The notes: generated from the letters alone by a model not told the origin. Positions 16,208 to 26,895 are shown, counted from the stretch's first letter. The stretch: 64,000 bases of DNA from Jeotgalibacillus sp. ET6 (GCF_029667115.1 NZ_JARUIU010000001.1:496001-560000), one strand, 5' to 3'. Numbers and translations: made by a program.

Positions 16208-18991
16208 TTACAGCCACTCTTCAATTTCTTTCACAATTGAATCCAGCCCTCGTTCTTCTACTGGCAGCGACGGAATGGAAGATAAAAAGTACTTTCCGTA
16301 CGAAGTTGTAATCAGCCGGCGGTCAAATACAACAATAAGGCCACGGTCATGTTCGTGACGAATCAATCTGCCAAATCCCTGTCGGAATCGGATAATTGCT
16401 TTTGGCAAAGAAACTTCTTTAAATGGATTTCCCCCTTTTTCTTTTGCATCGTTCCACAATGCTTTTGTCAACGGCTCGTCTGGAGGAGAAAACGGCAGTC
16501 TTACCATGACCAGGCAGGATAGATCTTCCCCTGGAATATCAATCCCTTCCCAAAAACTGCTGGTGCCAAATAAAATCGCCTTGTCAAAACGCTGAAAATT
16601 CCTTGTCAATTTCGTTCTGCTGCCGCTTGTAATTCCTTGGGCCATTAAGATGAAATCTTCCATTAGACCACTGTCTTTTATAAGTTCATATGTATGCCTG
16701 AGCATTTCATGAGAAGTAAAAAGAACCAGCATTCTTCCTTTTGTTGCCTGACCTATGGCTATTAAATGATCCGTTACCATCTCCACATATTCATCATGGG
16801 TAACCATTTTAATATCCGGAAGATCTTTCGGCACCATCAGCCTTACTGCTTTATTGTAATCAAATGGCGATGGATAAATACTGCATTCTACATTTAACTG
16901 ATCTCCTCTTAGACCCTTTAAAAAGTAATCGAATTTTCCATCGATCGTGAGAGTTGCGCTTGTTAAAATGATAGCTTGATCGCCTGAAAAGAAATGCTGG
17001 CTGATTTCTTTTTGCACCTGCACTTTTCTTGAAACAAGTGAAAGGCTTCCGGGAAGAGAGCGTAAATCCCCCTCCAGCCAGCTGATTGAAGAAGAGTCAT
17101 TCGTGATAAAAAAGAGCCGAATAGACTGGATCCAATCATTCCATTCCAATAAAAAAGAGTGTATTTCTTCAATAACTGCTTTTTTTGAATCCGATATATT
17201 TGTTTTGCTTTTTTTCACAATCTCCAAGTTATGCTGGATGACACGATCGACTTTTTTCATGTTCGACAGAAGCCGCTCGAAGGCATATTGAACCTGTCTC
17301 CATCCTTCATTTTCCCTGATTCCGTCTTCTAATGAAAGCAAATATTTTTGCTGGCCTTTTTTCTTCTGTATGGAAGATTTCAGCAAAGCCCCCAGCTGAT
17401 AAAAAGCCGCGTCAGCCTCTGTGCTTATTTCAGAGACCATGTCTTCTGTTAGCGGACTGGCTTTTTGCTCCGAGCTGATCTTAAGAATAGCCCCCAATCT
17501 GCCGGCTAAAAGGTCTTGAGTATCATGACCAAGCTGACCGATCGTGTATTTTAATTGAATATAATCCAGCTGCTTCCCCCACTGTCTTCTGCAGGCATCC
17601 TCAAAATGATGAGCCTCGTCAATAATAAGATTCTGATAAGAAGGAATTAATGGCCTGGTCCGCTGGGTATCCTGAACAAGCATTGAATGGTTTGTGATAA
17701 TAATCTGTGCGTCATTTGCTTTTTGCAGCGCATTTAAATAGAAATCTTTTTCTTTCCATGGGTCCTTGTCTTCGCCTAAAAACCATCCTGCGTGGCGGAT
17801 CCTGTTCCAGAAAAGCCTGCCTCCACTCGTTAGATTCAGCTCATCCACATCTCCATTGACTGTTTCCGTAAGCCAGGTGAGTATTTGCATTTTTGTCAGA
17901 ACTACATCATATTGAGACTCTTCTTCTGCTAAAGCCTGCTCGAATTTCAACAAATGGAGATAGTGGCTTCTCCCTTTCAATAAAGCGAAATGTAAACGGC
18001 CGCCGGTGATTTTTTTAAATATGTTGGCATCTTTTAATAATATTTGCTCCTGCAGCTGAACAGTTTGAGTGCTAATAACCGTTTTCATGCCTTTTAAAGC
18101 ATAGGCTGCTGCGGGAAGCAAATACCCCATTGTCTTGCCTACACCTGTCCCGGCTTCAATCGCTATTTTTGAACGGTTTTCCATAGCTTCAGCAACCTTT
18201 TCAATCATAGACAGCTGCGACTCGCGTTTTTCATAAAAGTCTACATAATTCTGCAGAACTTTTTCAGGTTCTTCTAGAGAAAGAGGATGAAGGTCATCTG
18301 TTTGTTCTTTTGTTTTTTTTCTGATGGCAATTCCCCTGAAAACTTCTATATCAGCAGGGAGGTCCTGAATATTTTTTCTTTTATCTTCTGTGACACTTTT
18401 AAACAATTCTGCGATATGGCTCTTTAAATACACACTTAACAGTTCGAGTCTTTCTAGTGTTACCAGTGGAAGAGAATGCAGTTTTCGGATAAAATACAGC
18501 AATATATGTGCTGTGGCCAGAGCATCGCTGTCTGCCTGATGCGGCCTGTCATGTGATAGCTGAAACTGGCCGGTTAAATCGGAAAGTTTAAAGCTGTCCG
18601 TTGTCGGAAGAAGTATTCTTGCCAGTTCTACCGTATCTAATAGTGAACCATGCCAGCTGCCGCTAAAGCCCGCAGATTCAAGTTCAGCCTGTAGAAAAGG
18701 GAGGTCAAACTGAACGTTATGCGCCACAAATACGGCGCCTTCCATCCTTTTGAGAATTTCAGGCGCTATTTGAGCAAAAAGCGGCGCATCTTTTACCTGC
18801 TTATCCGTAATCCCTGTCAACTCAACGATAAACGGCGGAATGGGCTGCTGAGGATTAACATAGGATGAATACTCATCAACAATCTTATTATCCTCAATCA
18901 GTACGATCGCAATTTGCATAATGCGATCACCTTTTTTTGGAGCATTTCCTGTTGTTTCTATGTCCACAACAGCCATTTTGTTTTTCCACAT
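16208..18991 (-). CDS. dinG: DinG-family exonuclease/helicase
   Basis: 927 residues. An N-terminal DEDDh exonuclease domain (VVDIETTG at about 8-15, HNVQFDLPFL, HQADSDALATAH) is fused to an XPD-like helicase core: Walker A GTGVGKT (about 286-292), DEAHHF, and SSFWEGIDIPGEDL. The Fe-S cysteines of E. coli DinG and XPD are not apparent (LLKGRSHYLHLLKF sits where a cysteine is usual). In staphylococci the Fe-S-free form acts mainly as a 3'-5' exonuclease. ATG at 18991 is preferred to GTG at 19000. It trails panBCD by 35 nt. Confidence 0.92.
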   Translation of the reverse strand: MWKNKMAVVDIETTGNAPKKGDRIMQIAIVLIEDNKIVDEYSSYVNPQQPIPPFIVELTGITDKQVKDAPLFAQIAPEILKRMEGAVFVAHNVQFDLPFLQAELESAGFSGSWHGSLLDTVELARILLPTTDSFKLSDLTGQFQLSHDRPHQADSDALATAHILLYFIRKLHSLPLVTLERLELLSVYLKSHIAELFKSVTEDKRKNIQDLPADIEVFRGIAIRKKTKEQTDDLHPLSLEEPEKVLQNYVDFYEKRESQLSMIEKVAEAMENRSKIAIEAGTGVGKTMGYLLPAAAYALKGMKTVISTQTVQLQEQILLKDANIFKKITGGRLHFALLKGRSHYLHLLKFEQALAEEESQYDVVLTKMQILTWLTETVNGDVDELNLTSGGRLFWNRIRHAGWFLGEDKDPWKEKDFYLNALQKANDAQIIITNHSMLVQDTQRTRPLIPSYQNLIIDEAHHFEDACRRQWGKQLDYIQLKYTIGQLGHDTQDLLAGRLGAILKISSEQKASPLTEDMVSEISTEADAAFYQLGALLKSSIQKKKGQQKYLLSLEDGIRENEGWRQVQYAFERLLSNMKKVDRVIQHNLEIVKKSKTNISDSKKAVIEEIHSFLLEWNDWIQSIRLFFITNDSSSISWLEGDLRSLPGSLSLVSRKVQVQKEISQHFFSGDQAIILTSATLTIDGKFDYFLKGLRGDQLNVECSIYPSPFDYNKAVRLMVPKDLPDIKMVTHDEYVEMVTDHLIAIGQATKGRMLVLFTSHEMLRHTYELIKDSGLMEDFILMAQGITSGSRTKLTRNFQRFDKAILFGTSSFWEGIDIPGEDLSCLVMVRLPFSPPDEPLTKALWNDAKEKGGNPFKEVSLPKAIIRFRQGFGRLIRHEHDRGLIVVFDRRLITTSYGKYFLSSIPSLPVEERGLDSIVKEIEEWL

Positions 18992-19026
18992 TGCCGTCAC
19001 AACCTTTGCAAATTAAAAAATCAGAT

Positions 19027-19413
19027 TCAAGACATGATTGTCGCTTCCGGTTCATGGGCAATCATGTCCACAATATCATTATGCTCATTCATAATTGCCA
19101 CTTTAGGATTGTGATTTACAGCTTGTTCATCGGGTACAAGTTTGTATGAAATCACGATTATGACATCGCCTTCCTGTACGAGCCTGGCTGCAGCGCCGTT
19201 CACGCACATAACTCCGCTTCCTCTTTTTCCTTTAATCGTATAGGTTTCAAAGCGTGCCCCATTGTTATTATTCACGATCTGTACTTTCTCATTTGGCAGT
19301 ATGCCGACAGCATCCATGATGTCTTCATCTATCGTAATGCTGCCTACATAGTTTAAATTCGCTTCTGTGACGCGTGCACGATGAATTTTACCGCTCATCA
19401 TTGTACGAAACAT
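19027..19413 (-). CDS. panD: Aspartate 1-decarboxylase proenzyme
   Basis: 128 residues. It decarboxylates aspartate to beta-alanine for pantothenate. The proenzyme self-cleaves between Gly24 and Ser25 ([11 protein letters not shown]), giving the pyruvoyl cofactor on Ser25. Other marks are the catalytic region [10 protein letters not shown] and [11 protein letters not shown]. The start follows GGAGGAGTAATC. It is the last gene of panB-panC-panD, 2 nt after panC. Confidence 0.97.
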   Translation of the reverse strand: MFRTMMSGKIHRARVTEANLNYVGSITIDEDIMDAVGILPNEKVQIVNNNNGARFETYTIKGKRGSGVMCVNGAAARLVQEGDVIIVISYKLVPDEQAVNHNPKVAIMNEHNDIVDMIAHEPEATIMS

Positions 19414-19415
19414 GA

Positions 19416-20264
19416 TTACTCCTCCTCCAATGTAAAAATAACGTTATCAATCAGCCTTGCTTTCTCGAATTGAACGGCAAGTGCAATAATGATTTTTCCT
19501 CTTAGTTTCTCTACCGGCGTTAAATCAGGGAATTGAAGAATTTCTATATAATCAATTTGCCCGCTTGAAGAGGAATTGATCATCTCTGTCATTTCTTTAA
19601 CTGTTCCCTCAATACCAAGAGCAGGCAGCTGTATTTTGCCTTTCATTAATGCCTGGTAGAGGATGGATGCTTCATTTCTCTCATCGTCAGTTAAATAAAC
19701 ATTTCGTGAACTTTTTGCCAGTCCATCCTCTTCTCTGACCGTTTCCACAGGAACTATTTCTAATGGAAACATCAGTGAATCTGCCAAACCTTGAACGACC
19801 GCTGCCTGCTGAGCATCTTTTTGACCGAAATATGCCCGGTCAGGCTGCACCAGATGAAAAAGAATCGTAAGCACGGTAATTACGCCATCAAAATGTCCCG
19901 GCCTGGATGCACCGCACATAACGTCTGTCCTTTGCTTCGCCTTCATGGAAATGGAAAGTGAAGAAGGATATATTTCTTTTGCTTCCGGAATGAATAATAC
20001 ATCCACCCCGCTTTGACGGGCTAATATTGTGTCCCTTTCAAGGTCACGTGGATATTTATCAAAATCCTCGTTTGGACCAAACTGGAGCGGGTTAACAAAA
20101 ATACTCATAACTGTTGTATCACATTCAGAAAGGGATCTTTTAACTAAAGAAAGATGACCTTCGTGTAAAAAGCCCATGGTTGGAACAAATCCAATCGTTT
20201 TATCCAGTTTACATTCATTTCGGGCGAATTCAATCATTTGCTTTGCGGAAGTTAAGATAATCAC
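19416..20264 (-). CDS. panC: Pantothenate synthetase
   Basis: 282 residues. It joins pantoate and beta-alanine using ATP. Marks: [15 protein letters not shown] (about 27-41, the HxGH nucleotide motif), [27 protein letters not shown] and AKSSRNVYL. The GTG start at 20264 overlaps the panB stop codon by 4 nt (GTGA) with GGAGGCAGG upstream, implying coupling. It is under control of the panB leader. Confidence 0.97.
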   Translation of the reverse strand: MIILTSAKQMIEFARNECKLDKTIGFVPTMGFLHEGHLSLVKRSLSECDTTVMSIFVNPLQFGPNEDFDKYPRDLERDTILARQSGVDVLFIPEAKEIYPSSLSISMKAKQRTDVMCGASRPGHFDGVITVLTILFHLVQPDRAYFGQKDAQQAAVVQGLADSLMFPLEIVPVETVREEDGLAKSSRNVYLTDDERNEASILYQALMKGKIQLPALGIEGTVKEMTEMINSSSSGQIDYIEILQFPDLTPVEKLRGKIIIALAVQFEKARLIDNVIFTLEEE

Positions 20265-21100
20265 TGGTTCCTGCCTCCATAAAGTGCTGTCCGTTCCTCT
20301 TCTTTCATGTTAAAAGAGTGTTCCTGTGCAGGGAATTCTCCTCTTTTCACTTCGTTATTATATTGGCTCAACGCTTCTTCAATTGAAGCGTACACATTCG
20401 TATATTGTTTTACAAACTTAGCTAATTTATAATCTCCATACCCAATTAAATCATGGTATACAAGTACCTGTCCATCCGCCTGCACTCCTGCTCCGATGCC
20501 GATGGTCGGAATGGAAAGCCGGCCGGTAACCTGCTCTGTTATCTGCTGGGGGATGCATTCAAGCACAACAGCAAACGCTCCTGCCTGCTCGCACTCAATT
20601 GCATCCTGAGTTAATTTAAGGCCCTGTTCAGCCGTTTTCGCTTGAACTTTAAATCCTCCTAATACCCCGGCACTTTGAGGCGTTAAACCGAGATGTGCCA
20701 TTACCGGCACTCCCGCTTCGGTTAACGAGCGGATCATCGGAATCACATTATTTGCGCCTTCAACTTTCACAGCATCAGCTCCAGTTTCCTGAAGCAGCCG
20801 GGCAGCATTCTTCAACGTCTCCTGGGTTGACAAATGGTAGGTCATAAAAGGCATGTCCACTACAATAAATGTGTTGGGCGCCCCTCTTTTGACTGCTTTT
20901 GTGTGATGAATCATGTCCTCAAGCGTTACCGGAACTGTTGAATCATATCCTAAAACAACCATCCCCAGTGAGTCGCCGACCAGGATCATGTCAATTCCTG
21001 CCTGCTCGGCAGCCTTAGCGGCAGGGTAATCATACGCTGTGACCATCGTCACCTTCTCGTTCTTTTCTTTCATTTTCATAAAATCAGTCGTGGTTTTCAT
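20261..21100 (-). CDS. panB: 3-methyl-2-oxobutanoate hydroxymethyltransferase
   Basis: 279 residues. First step of pantoate synthesis, adding a hydroxymethyl group from methylene-tetrahydrofolate to ketoisovalerate. Family motifs are [36 protein letters not shown] (metal-binding Asp) and [18 protein letters not shown], with VKVEG holding the metal-binding Glu. The ATG at 21100 has a strong GAGGAGGAA ribosome site. It is preceded by a folded leader (see 21150-21290) that appears to control panBCD transcription. Confidence 0.97.
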   Translation of the reverse strand: MKTTTDFMKMKEKNEKVTMVTAYDYPAAKAAEQAGIDMILVGDSLGMVVLGYDSTVPVTLEDMIHHTKAVKRGAPNTFIVVDMPFMTYHLSTQETLKNAARLLQETGADAVKVEGANNVIPMIRSLTEAGVPVMAHLGLTPQSAGVLGGFKVQAKTAEQGLKLTQDAIECEQAGAFAVVLECIPQQITEQVTGRLSIPTIGIGAGVQADGQVLVYHDLIGYGDYKLAKFVKQYTNVYASIEEALSQYNNEVKRGEFPAQEHSFNMKEEERTALYGGRNQ

Positions 21101-21149
21101 TATCTTTCCTCCTCTTATTCAGAGGTACAGAAACATGAATAATGGTCCG

Positions 21150-21290
21150 AAAAAAATCCTTCTGAATAGACAGAAGGATGTAAGAACAATTCATGGTTTC
21201 AATCCTCTGTCCCTGTCACTACTGGATCAAGGCAGAATTATTATTGGATTTTAGATTGCCGTTAAAGGTGCAGTTCATCAGATACTGCCC
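21150..21290 (-). promoter_or_regulatory. panB leader: tandem pan-type stem-loops with terminator/antiterminator
   Basis: Stem-loop 1 (21267-21290): GGGCAGT pairs with ACTGCACC, with one A bulged on the 3' side. Stem-loop 2 (21206-21236): TCTGCCTT pairs with AGGGACAGA, again with a bulged A on the 3' side. A terminator follows: ATCCTTCTG (21171-21179) with CAGAAGGAT (21156-21164), then a T run. The left terminator arm can instead pair with ACAGAGGAT (21202-21210), which overlaps the closing strand of stem-loop 2, giving mutually exclusive folds. Two tandem bulged-A stem-loops upstream of panB match the description of the pan RNA motif; the assignment is from memory of that description, not a model search. 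Confidence 0.7.
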
Positions 21291-21296
21291 ATATTT

Positions 21297-21305
21297 AGTA
21301 TAGCA
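21297..21305 (-). promoter_or_regulatory. Extended -10 promoter of panBCD leader
   Basis: TGCTATACT on the minus strand, directly after the birA stop codon (21320). There is no convincing -35. Transcription would begin at about 21290, right at the base of stem-loop 1. Confidence 0.6.
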
Positions 21306-21319
21306 GATTTTCAAGCATT

Positions 21320-22318
21320 TTAGCGATTTTTAGCGTTTATCTCAATGTCAGCGGAATATATAGAATGTGTCACTCCCTGATCATCCTCAAGCAAAAGAAT
21401 TCCCTCTTCCGTAATTCCACAGGCAATACCTGTTAGAACGCCGTTAATTGTTCTTGCAGTAATGTGCCTGCCGATTGAGATAGCATAGCTTTCCCATAAA
21501 AGTTTAATTGGAGCAAACCCTTTGTCCATATATAACAAATAATATTTTTCCAAATGGTGCATGATCCGCTGAACAATTGCTGACCTTGATACCTCGCTGC
21601 CTGTTTCCATAGCAAGGGAGGTAGCTAATTCATGTAATTCTTTCGGAAAATCTTCCTGCTGCTGATTAATATTCATTCCAATTCCAATAATAAGGGAATG
21701 AATTTGTTCACTGTCGGCCTGCAGTTCCGTTAAGATTCCTGTGATCTTGCGGTTATTGACTAAAAGATCATTTGGCCATTTAATTTCCACATTGACATCA
21801 CACACATCTTCAATCGCCTGCACAACCGCTACTGCAGTCAGCAGGGTGAATTGAGGAGCTTTTTGAGGAGGCAGCACAGGTCTTAATAACAGACTCATCC
21901 AAATGCCGGTCCCTTTTGGAGAGTGCCAGGAGCGTGACATTCTTCCTCTTCCGGATGTCTGCTCTTCAGCAATGACCAGTGTACCCTCTGGCGCCTGTTC
22001 CTGAGCAAGTTTGTGAGCTATTTTCTGAGTCGAGTCAACCGATTCATAATAATAAATGCTTCTTCCCAATCTCTTCGTTTGAAGGCCGAGCAGGATATCG
22101 GTTTCAGTAACAGTATCCTGTTGATTGGATTGAATCAATTTATAGCCCTTTTTTCTTTTAGAATCAATTGTGATCCCGTCTTTCCTTAATTCTTCTATAT
22201 GCTTCCATATGGCTGTTCTTGAGCATCCAGCTTCTTTAGCCAGCCTTTCTCCCGAAAGATATTCGTCCTGATGGGCAGATAAAGAAGCAAGCAGTGACTC
22301 TCTTATTTTTGATGCCAT
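21320..22318 (-). CDS. birA: Biotin-protein ligase and repressor BirA
   Basis: 332 residues. An N-terminal winged helix-turn-helix (about 1-62, LAKEAGCSRTAIWKHIEELR) represses biotin genes. The central catalytic domain makes biotinyl-AMP and transfers it to biotin carboxyl carrier proteins: SGRGRMSRSWHSPKGTG (about 111-127) and KWPNDLLVNNRKITGIL. A small SH3-like C-terminal domain follows. The ATG at 22318 is used rather than a GTG 12 nt upstream, because the GTG lies in the presumed ribosome site. It overlaps the end of cca by 16 nt. Confidence 0.95.
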   Translation of the reverse strand: MASKIRESLLASLSAHQDEYLSGERLAKEAGCSRTAIWKHIEELRKDGITIDSKRKKGYKLIQSNQQDTVTETDILLGLQTKRLGRSIYYYESVDSTQKIAHKLAQEQAPEGTLVIAEEQTSGRGRMSRSWHSPKGTGIWMSLLLRPVLPPQKAPQFTLLTAVAVVQAIEDVCDVNVEIKWPNDLLVNNRKITGILTELQADSEQIHSLIIGIGMNINQQQEDFPKELHELATSLAMETGSEVSRSAIVQRIMHHLEKYYLLYMDKGFAPIKLLWESYAISIGRHITARTINGVLTGIACGITEEGILLLEDDQGVTHSIYSADIEINAKNR

Positions 22319-23496
22319 TCTTTCACCCACTTTTTAATTTCAGACTTACTGTTATCCAGACGGCCTTCCAAAATTGCTTTTTCTATGTCTGAAAACAAGC
22401 TGCCCATCCATGGTCCCGCAGTGCGGTCTGACCAGGCAATCAGGTCTTTGCCATTAACCACAAGATCCTTTTGGCTGTAAATAGGCAAAGCTTCCCAAAG
22501 CTTCCCGATGTTCTGTTCATCACTCTGTAATTGATTTACAGCTGCATATAACCGGTCTGCCTGAATGACGCGTTCTTTTCCCCAAGCATAAACCTCCATA
22601 AAAGACCAATAATGATTCATTCTTTGGTAATAGAGCTCAATCATGTCTTTTATATAATTCATTCGCTTTTTTGAAAGCCGCCAGTTTTTCAATGCTGATT
22701 CACATTCGCTTTGTTCGAGTTTCAGCATAATTAATGCCCATCTCTGATTGGCAGACAAATGCTGTACGGCCATTTGTCTAAAATCGTTGATTTCTTCTTC
22801 TGTTACCGGAAAATGAGGCAAATAAGGTAGAAATTGAGCCTTTACCATATATTCGAGCCCTGTTGTCCAATTCTTTCCCATGAGAAGCTTGTCCATTTCC
22901 ATTCTTTTTCTTTCAACGGCAATATGCTGAAGCAGCGGAGAAAGCTCATTCATTGAGCCCAGTGTCTTTTCTTCTATTACAAAGGATAATTGAGAAGCAA
23001 AACGCGCCCCTCTTAGCATCCTCAAGGCGTCTTCACTAAAACGCTCTTCTGATGCTCCTACCGTCCTTATTAATCCGTTTTCAAGGTCGTGCCTGCCTCC
23101 GTATAAATCCGTTACTTCATAGTCTACTGTCATGGCCATGGCGTTTATCGTAAAGTCTCTTCTTTTCAAGTCTTCTTTTAATGAGCGGACAAACTGCACG
23201 CCATCAGGTCTCCTGAAATCAGAGTACAAGGTTTCTGAACGGTACGTTGTAATCTCGTATCCTTTACCATGTTCAATGATCATGACAGTTCCATGTTCAA
23301 TGCCTACATCCACGGTATTTTTGAAAAGAGCTTTTATTTCCTGCGGTGTCGCAGAAGTAGCGATGTCAACATCTGCAACCGGCCTTTTCAGTAAATAATC
23401 CCTGACACAGCCCCCTACAAAATAAGCTTCATACCCTCCTCTTTGGATTTTCTCCAACACAGGAGCGGCTTCTTTAAAAGGATCTGAATGACTCAT
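22303..23496 (-). CDS. cca: CCA-adding tRNA nucleotidyltransferase
   Basis: 397 residues, the same length as the B. subtilis enzyme, a class II nucleotidyltransferase that builds or repairs the tRNA 3' CCA end. The active site is [20 protein letters not shown] (about 27-46) with the metal-binding Asp pair, then [12 protein letters not shown] and [11 protein letters not shown]. It overlaps bshA by 4 nt and birA by 16 nt in a tightly packed operon. Confidence 0.96.
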   Translation of the reverse strand: MSHSDPFKEAAPVLEKIQRGGYEAYFVGGCVRDYLLKRPVADVDIATSATPQEIKALFKNTVDVGIEHGTVMIIEHGKGYEITTYRSETLYSDFRRPDGVQFVRSLKEDLKRRDFTINAMAMTVDYEVTDLYGGRHDLENGLIRTVGASEERFSEDALRMLRGARFASQLSFVIEEKTLGSMNELSPLLQHIAVERKRMEMDKLLMGKNWTTGLEYMVKAQFLPYLPHFPVTEEEINDFRQMAVQHLSANQRWALIMLKLEQSECESALKNWRLSKKRMNYIKDMIELYYQRMNHYWSFMEVYAWGKERVIQADRLYAAVNQLQSDEQNIGKLWEALPIYSQKDLVVNGKDLIAWSDRTAGPWMGSLFSDIEKAILEGRLDNSKSEIKKWVKEWHQK

Positions 23497-24632
23497 AAGG
23501 TCACCTTTTCCTGAAGAACTTTTGCATATATTTCTTCGTACTCCTTCACAATTTTTGTGGAGTGAAATTGCTCATTTACTGTATTCATACAGGATATCGA
23601 GAATTTTTGATATTTTTCATCATCCCCGAGTAATTCTTCTGCTTTCGCTACAATATTTTCTATGTCGCCTACTTCGCATATAAAGCCGTTGACACCGTCG
23701 CTGATAACTTCCGGAATACCGCCTACATTGGTACCTATACAAGGAACACCACATGCCATCGCCTCTAATGCCACTAAACCAAAACTTTCTTTTTCAGACA
23801 AAAGAAGCATAAGATCACTTAATGAATATAATTCTTCTACATTTTCTTTTTTTCCTAAAAAGAGTACATGTTCTTTTATTTCAAGCTGATTCACTTTTTT
23901 GCAAATCACAGACATTTCCGGTCCATCCCCCACAAGCAATAATTTTGCAGGTCTTCTTTTTCTGATTTGAGCAAATGACTGAATAACATCTTCAACCCGT
24001 TTAACGGCTCTGAAGTTTGAAACATGAATAATCACTTTCTCATCTGGCGAAATACCATATTCCTTCCTCAATTCCTGGGCAGGAACTTTACGATAGACTC
24101 TCTCATCAATAAAATTATGAATAACATCCAGTTTTTTGTCAGGAGATATGAGTTCATGGGTCTGCTTTGCTAAAGCATGTGACACAGTAGTCACCCGGTC
24201 TGATTCTTCAATCCCAAAACGGATCGCATCGGTTAGAGACGGATCAAACCCTAAAACCGTTATATCAGTGCCATGGAGAGTCGTCACGATTCCAACCGAT
24301 GACTTTGCCATTTGCTTCCCTAAGATGGCACACACTGCATGTGGGATTGCATAGTGGACATGGAGAATGTCCAGCCCTTCTCTTTTTATAATTTCAGACA
24401 TTTTATTAGCAAGTGCAATATCATAAGGCGGATATTGAAAAACGGAATAATGATTTACCTCTACCTGATGAAAGAATATATTTGAGTACATTTTATTTAA
24501 CCTGAATGGAATGCTCGATGTAATAAAGTGTATTTCATGCCCTTTTTCAGCTAGGAGCTTCCCAAGTTCAGTCGCGACAATTCCCGACCCTCCAACAGTC
24601 GGGTAACAAGTAATCCCTATTTTTAACTTCAT
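23493..24632 (-). CDS. bshA: Bacillithiol synthesis glycosyltransferase BshA
   Basis: 379-residue GT4 enzyme that links N-acetylglucosamine to L-malate, the first step of bacillithiol synthesis. Marks: [19 protein letters not shown] (about 5-23), [21 protein letters not shown], and the nucleotide-sugar motif [19 protein letters not shown]. Directly upstream is bshB1, the next enzyme in the pathway, with no gap. The ribosome site is TAGGAGAA. Confidence 0.96.
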   Translation of the reverse strand: MKLKIGITCYPTVGGSGIVATELGKLLAEKGHEIHFITSSIPFRLNKMYSNIFFHQVEVNHYSVFQYPPYDIALANKMSEIIKREGLDILHVHYAIPHAVCAILGKQMAKSSVGIVTTLHGTDITVLGFDPSLTDAIRFGIEESDRVTTVSHALAKQTHELISPDKKLDVIHNFIDERVYRKVPAQELRKEYGISPDEKVIIHVSNFRAVKRVEDVIQSFAQIRKRRPAKLLLVGDGPEMSVICKKVNQLEIKEHVLFLGKKENVEELYSLSDLMLLLSEKESFGLVALEAMACGVPCIGTNVGGIPEVISDGVNGFICEVGDIENIVAKAEELLGDDEKYQKFSISCMNTVNEQFHSTKIVKEYEEIYAKVLQEKVTL

Positions 24633-25334
24633 TTAAAATTCTCCTAATAAGTCATGATCCAGTAAGATTAGATGGTCCGTCATGAAACCCTCTGCGTATA
24701 AACATCCGGCCTGCTTTCCCGTCAATAGATCTCTCGCTATTACAGAGTCTACATAGCCTTCTGTTAAAGGCGTACTGACTCCTCCTGCGGGTTGAAATTG
24801 GCTTTTATATGCAGCAAGTGCCGTTTTCTTCTTTTCAATTTCTGCCGATATATCAGCAGCAAAATCAGGGGTATGTATGCCATTAATCATATAATAATAA
24901 ACCGGTGCTTTACATATTGGCGCAGCGTCCGGATTGAATTTTCGGATCCCTGCTGAAAACGCGGCTTCTTTTACAAGAGACGAAGCATTTCCGTGATCGG
25001 GATGCCTGTCTTCAAAATAAGGTGCGAAGATTATTTTAGGCTGATATTTCCTTATCACATCTACCACGGCTTTTATTTGCTCTTGAGAATTTTGTATGCC
25101 GCGATCAGGAATTCCGAGATTTATTCTCTCCATGACACCCAAAACACCTGCTGCTTCTTCCGCCTCCTTTTTGCGGATACCAACACTTCCATTTGAGGAA
25201 AGTTCTCCGGCAGTTAAGTCACATAAAACAATTTTCTTTTTGCGTGAAGCCCATTTGGCAATCGTCCCGCCCATCCCTATTTCAATGTCATCGGCATGAG
25301 CACCGATTGCCAGAATATCTACTGGCTCTATCAT
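24633..25334 (-). CDS. bshB1: Bacillithiol synthesis deacetylase BshB1
   Basis: 233-residue zinc-dependent deacetylase (LmbE/PIG-L family) that removes the acetyl group from GlcNAc-malate. The metal-binding motif is IGAHADDIEIGMGGT (about 10-24), and FEDRHPDHGNAS supplies the other metal ligands. It is adjacent to bshA. The last enzyme, BshC, is not in this window. The start follows AAAGGTGG. Confidence 0.95.
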   Translation of the reverse strand: MIEPVDILAIGAHADDIEIGMGGTIAKWASRKKKIVLCDLTAGELSSNGSVGIRKKEAEEAAGVLGVMERINLGIPDRGIQNSQEQIKAVVDVIRKYQPKIIFAPYFEDRHPDHGNASSLVKEAAFSAGIRKFNPDAAPICKAPVYYYMINGIHTPDFAADISAEIEKKKTALAAYKSQFQPAGGVSTPLTEGYVDSVIARDLLTGKQAGCLYAEGFMTDHLILLDHDLLGEF

Positions 25335-25348
25335 GTTTAAACCACCTT

Positions 25349-25723
25349 TTAAAATTCGTTTTCCTTTATCGCCTTAACGAGAATCTGAGCCATGCCGATA
25401 TTTGTTGCCATCGGAATGCGATACACATCTCCAAGTCTGATTAAAGCAGATACATCGGGTTCATGCGGCTGGGCAGTAAGAGGGTCGCGAAAGAAAAACA
25501 CTGCATCAAGCTGCTGATTGGCAATCTTAGCTCCAATCTCCTGATCCCCTCCAAGCGGCCCTGACTTAAAACAATGAATCGAAAGTCCTGTCCTCTCGTT
25601 GACTTTTAACCCGGTGGTTCCGGTTGCAAATAGATCGTGCTGACTGAAAACATCTTTGTGTCTGCTGACAAAGTCCAGCAGCTCTTCTTTTTTCTTATCA
25701 TGTGCAATTAGAGCAATTTTCAC
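25349..25723 (-). CDS. mgsA: Methylglyoxal synthase
   Basis: 124 residues. It converts dihydroxyacetone phosphate to methylglyoxal and phosphate, a bypass under phosphate or sugar stress. Marks: [16 protein letters not shown] at the start, ATGTTGLKV (phosphate binding), [11 protein letters not shown] with the catalytic Asp, and [14 protein letters not shown] with the active-site His. Its place beside the bacillithiol genes makes sense because that thiol takes part in methylglyoxal detoxification. Confidence 0.96.
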   Translation of the reverse strand: MKIALIAHDKKKEELLDFVSRHKDVFSQHDLFATGTTGLKVNERTGLSIHCFKSGPLGGDQEIGAKIANQQLDAVFFFRDPLTAQPHEPDVSALIRLGDVYRIPMATNIGMAQILVKAIKENEF

Positions 25724-25744
25724 AGATACCCCTCCATTTTCTTA

Positions 25745-26554
25745 TTAATCTAAGATATTTTCCAAACCATAGACAAGTGTGCCTAAATTCATAACCGTTT
25801 CTACGCAAATACGGACACCGGACATGAAAGAAGCACGATCATGGGAATCATGGCGAATGGTCAAAAGCTGCCCCTCACTGCCAAACAGAACCTGCTGATG
25901 TGCAATGAGACCAGGAAGGCGTACACTGTGAATTTTCATTCCATCAATATCCGCTCCCCTGGCACCTGGAATGGTTTCTTCCTCAGATGGATGGCCCTGC
26001 TTTTTAGGTTCACGATTTTCCTTGATCATTTGTGCCGTTTTAATTCCGGTCCCGGATGGTGCATCCAGTTTTTGATCGTGATGCATTTCGATGATTTCTA
26101 CATCTTCAAAATATTTAGCTGCCATTTGAGAAAACTTCATCATTAATACTGCTCCAATAGCAAAGTTTGGGGCAATAATAACACCAATGTTTCTTTCCTC
26201 TGCAAGATCTGTCAGCTCATCCAATTGTCCGCTCGTAAACCCGGTGGTACCGACTACAGGGCGCACATTATGCATCAATGCGGTTTTTGTATGAGCATAT
26301 CCGGTTTCAGGTGTTGTAAGGTCAATTAAAACATCAGGGGACTTCTCGTCAAAACACTGGTTCAGATCACTGTAGACAGAAACAGTATCGTGAAGATAGG
26401 TAAACCCTTCAAGCTCGTTCAGGCTTTTGCCGGTATTCTTGTAATCAATAACCGAAACAAGCTGCATTCCGTCTTGTTCTGAAACCATTTTTACTGCTTC
26501 CCGACCCATTCTTCCTCTGGGTCCTGCTATTACAACCTTTATTTTAGCTGCCAT
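25745..26554 (-). CDS. dapB: 4-hydroxy-tetrahydrodipicolinate reductase
   Basis: 269 residues, NAD(P)H-dependent step of the DAP/lysine pathway; the pathway also feeds dipicolinate for spores. The dinucleotide motif is [14 protein letters not shown] (about 10-23), and the substrate motif is [14 protein letters not shown] with the catalytic His-Lys pair. The ATG overlaps the last base of the ypjD stop codon (TAATG), a coupled pair. GC and codon use look like the neighbours. Confidence 0.97.
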   Translation of the reverse strand: MAAKIKVVIAGPRGRMGREAVKMVSEQDGMQLVSVIDYKNTGKSLNELEGFTYLHDTVSVYSDLNQCFDEKSPDVLIDLTTPETGYAHTKTALMHNVRPVVGTTGFTSGQLDELTDLAEERNIGVIIAPNFAIGAVLMMKFSQMAAKYFEDVEIIEMHHDQKLDAPSGTGIKTAQMIKENREPKKQGHPSEEETIPGARGADIDGMKIHSVRLPGLIAHQQVLFGSEGQLLTIRHDSHDRASFMSGVRICVETVMNLGTLVYGLENILD

Positions 26555-26895
26555 TATTGTCCCTTCCCTTCAATACGCGTCCAGCGGTCTTTATCTCTTG
26601 TTTTAAACTTAGTCATTACCCGGGTATGTGCTTTTTCCAGGCTGATATTTTGCTGGTTTGCAAAACACGTAATGACAAAAAGGAGATCACCAAGCTCTTC
26701 TTCAATGGTGCTTTCATCTTCAGTTGTTTTTTTAAGTTTTTCACCGTAATGATGATTGACTTCTCTTGCTAACTCCCCAAGCTCCTCTGTCATTCTTGCC
26801 ATCATTGATAAAGGACTGAAGTATCCTTCTTTAAATTGACCTATGTATTGATCCACTTCCTGCTGGATATCTTTAAGTGTCTTATCTTTTTGCAT
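26554..26895 (-). CDS. ypjD: MazG-like nucleotide pyrophosphohydrolase YpjD
   Basis: 113-residue MazG-type protein that probably hydrolyses non-canonical nucleoside triphosphates. The metal-binding helices are visible: [17 protein letters not shown] (about 34-50) and [18 protein letters not shown] (about 72-89), with the ExxE and ExxD pattern. It is the first gene of the ypjD-dapB-mgsA-bshB1-bshA-cca-birA run, divergent from ypjC. The ribosome site is TTGGAGGG. Confidence 0.92.
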   Translation of the reverse strand: MQKDKTLKDIQQEVDQYIGQFKEGYFSPLSMMARMTEELGELAREVNHHYGEKLKKTTEDESTIEEELGDLLFVITCFANQQNISLEKAHTRVMTKFKTRDKDRWTRIEGKGQ

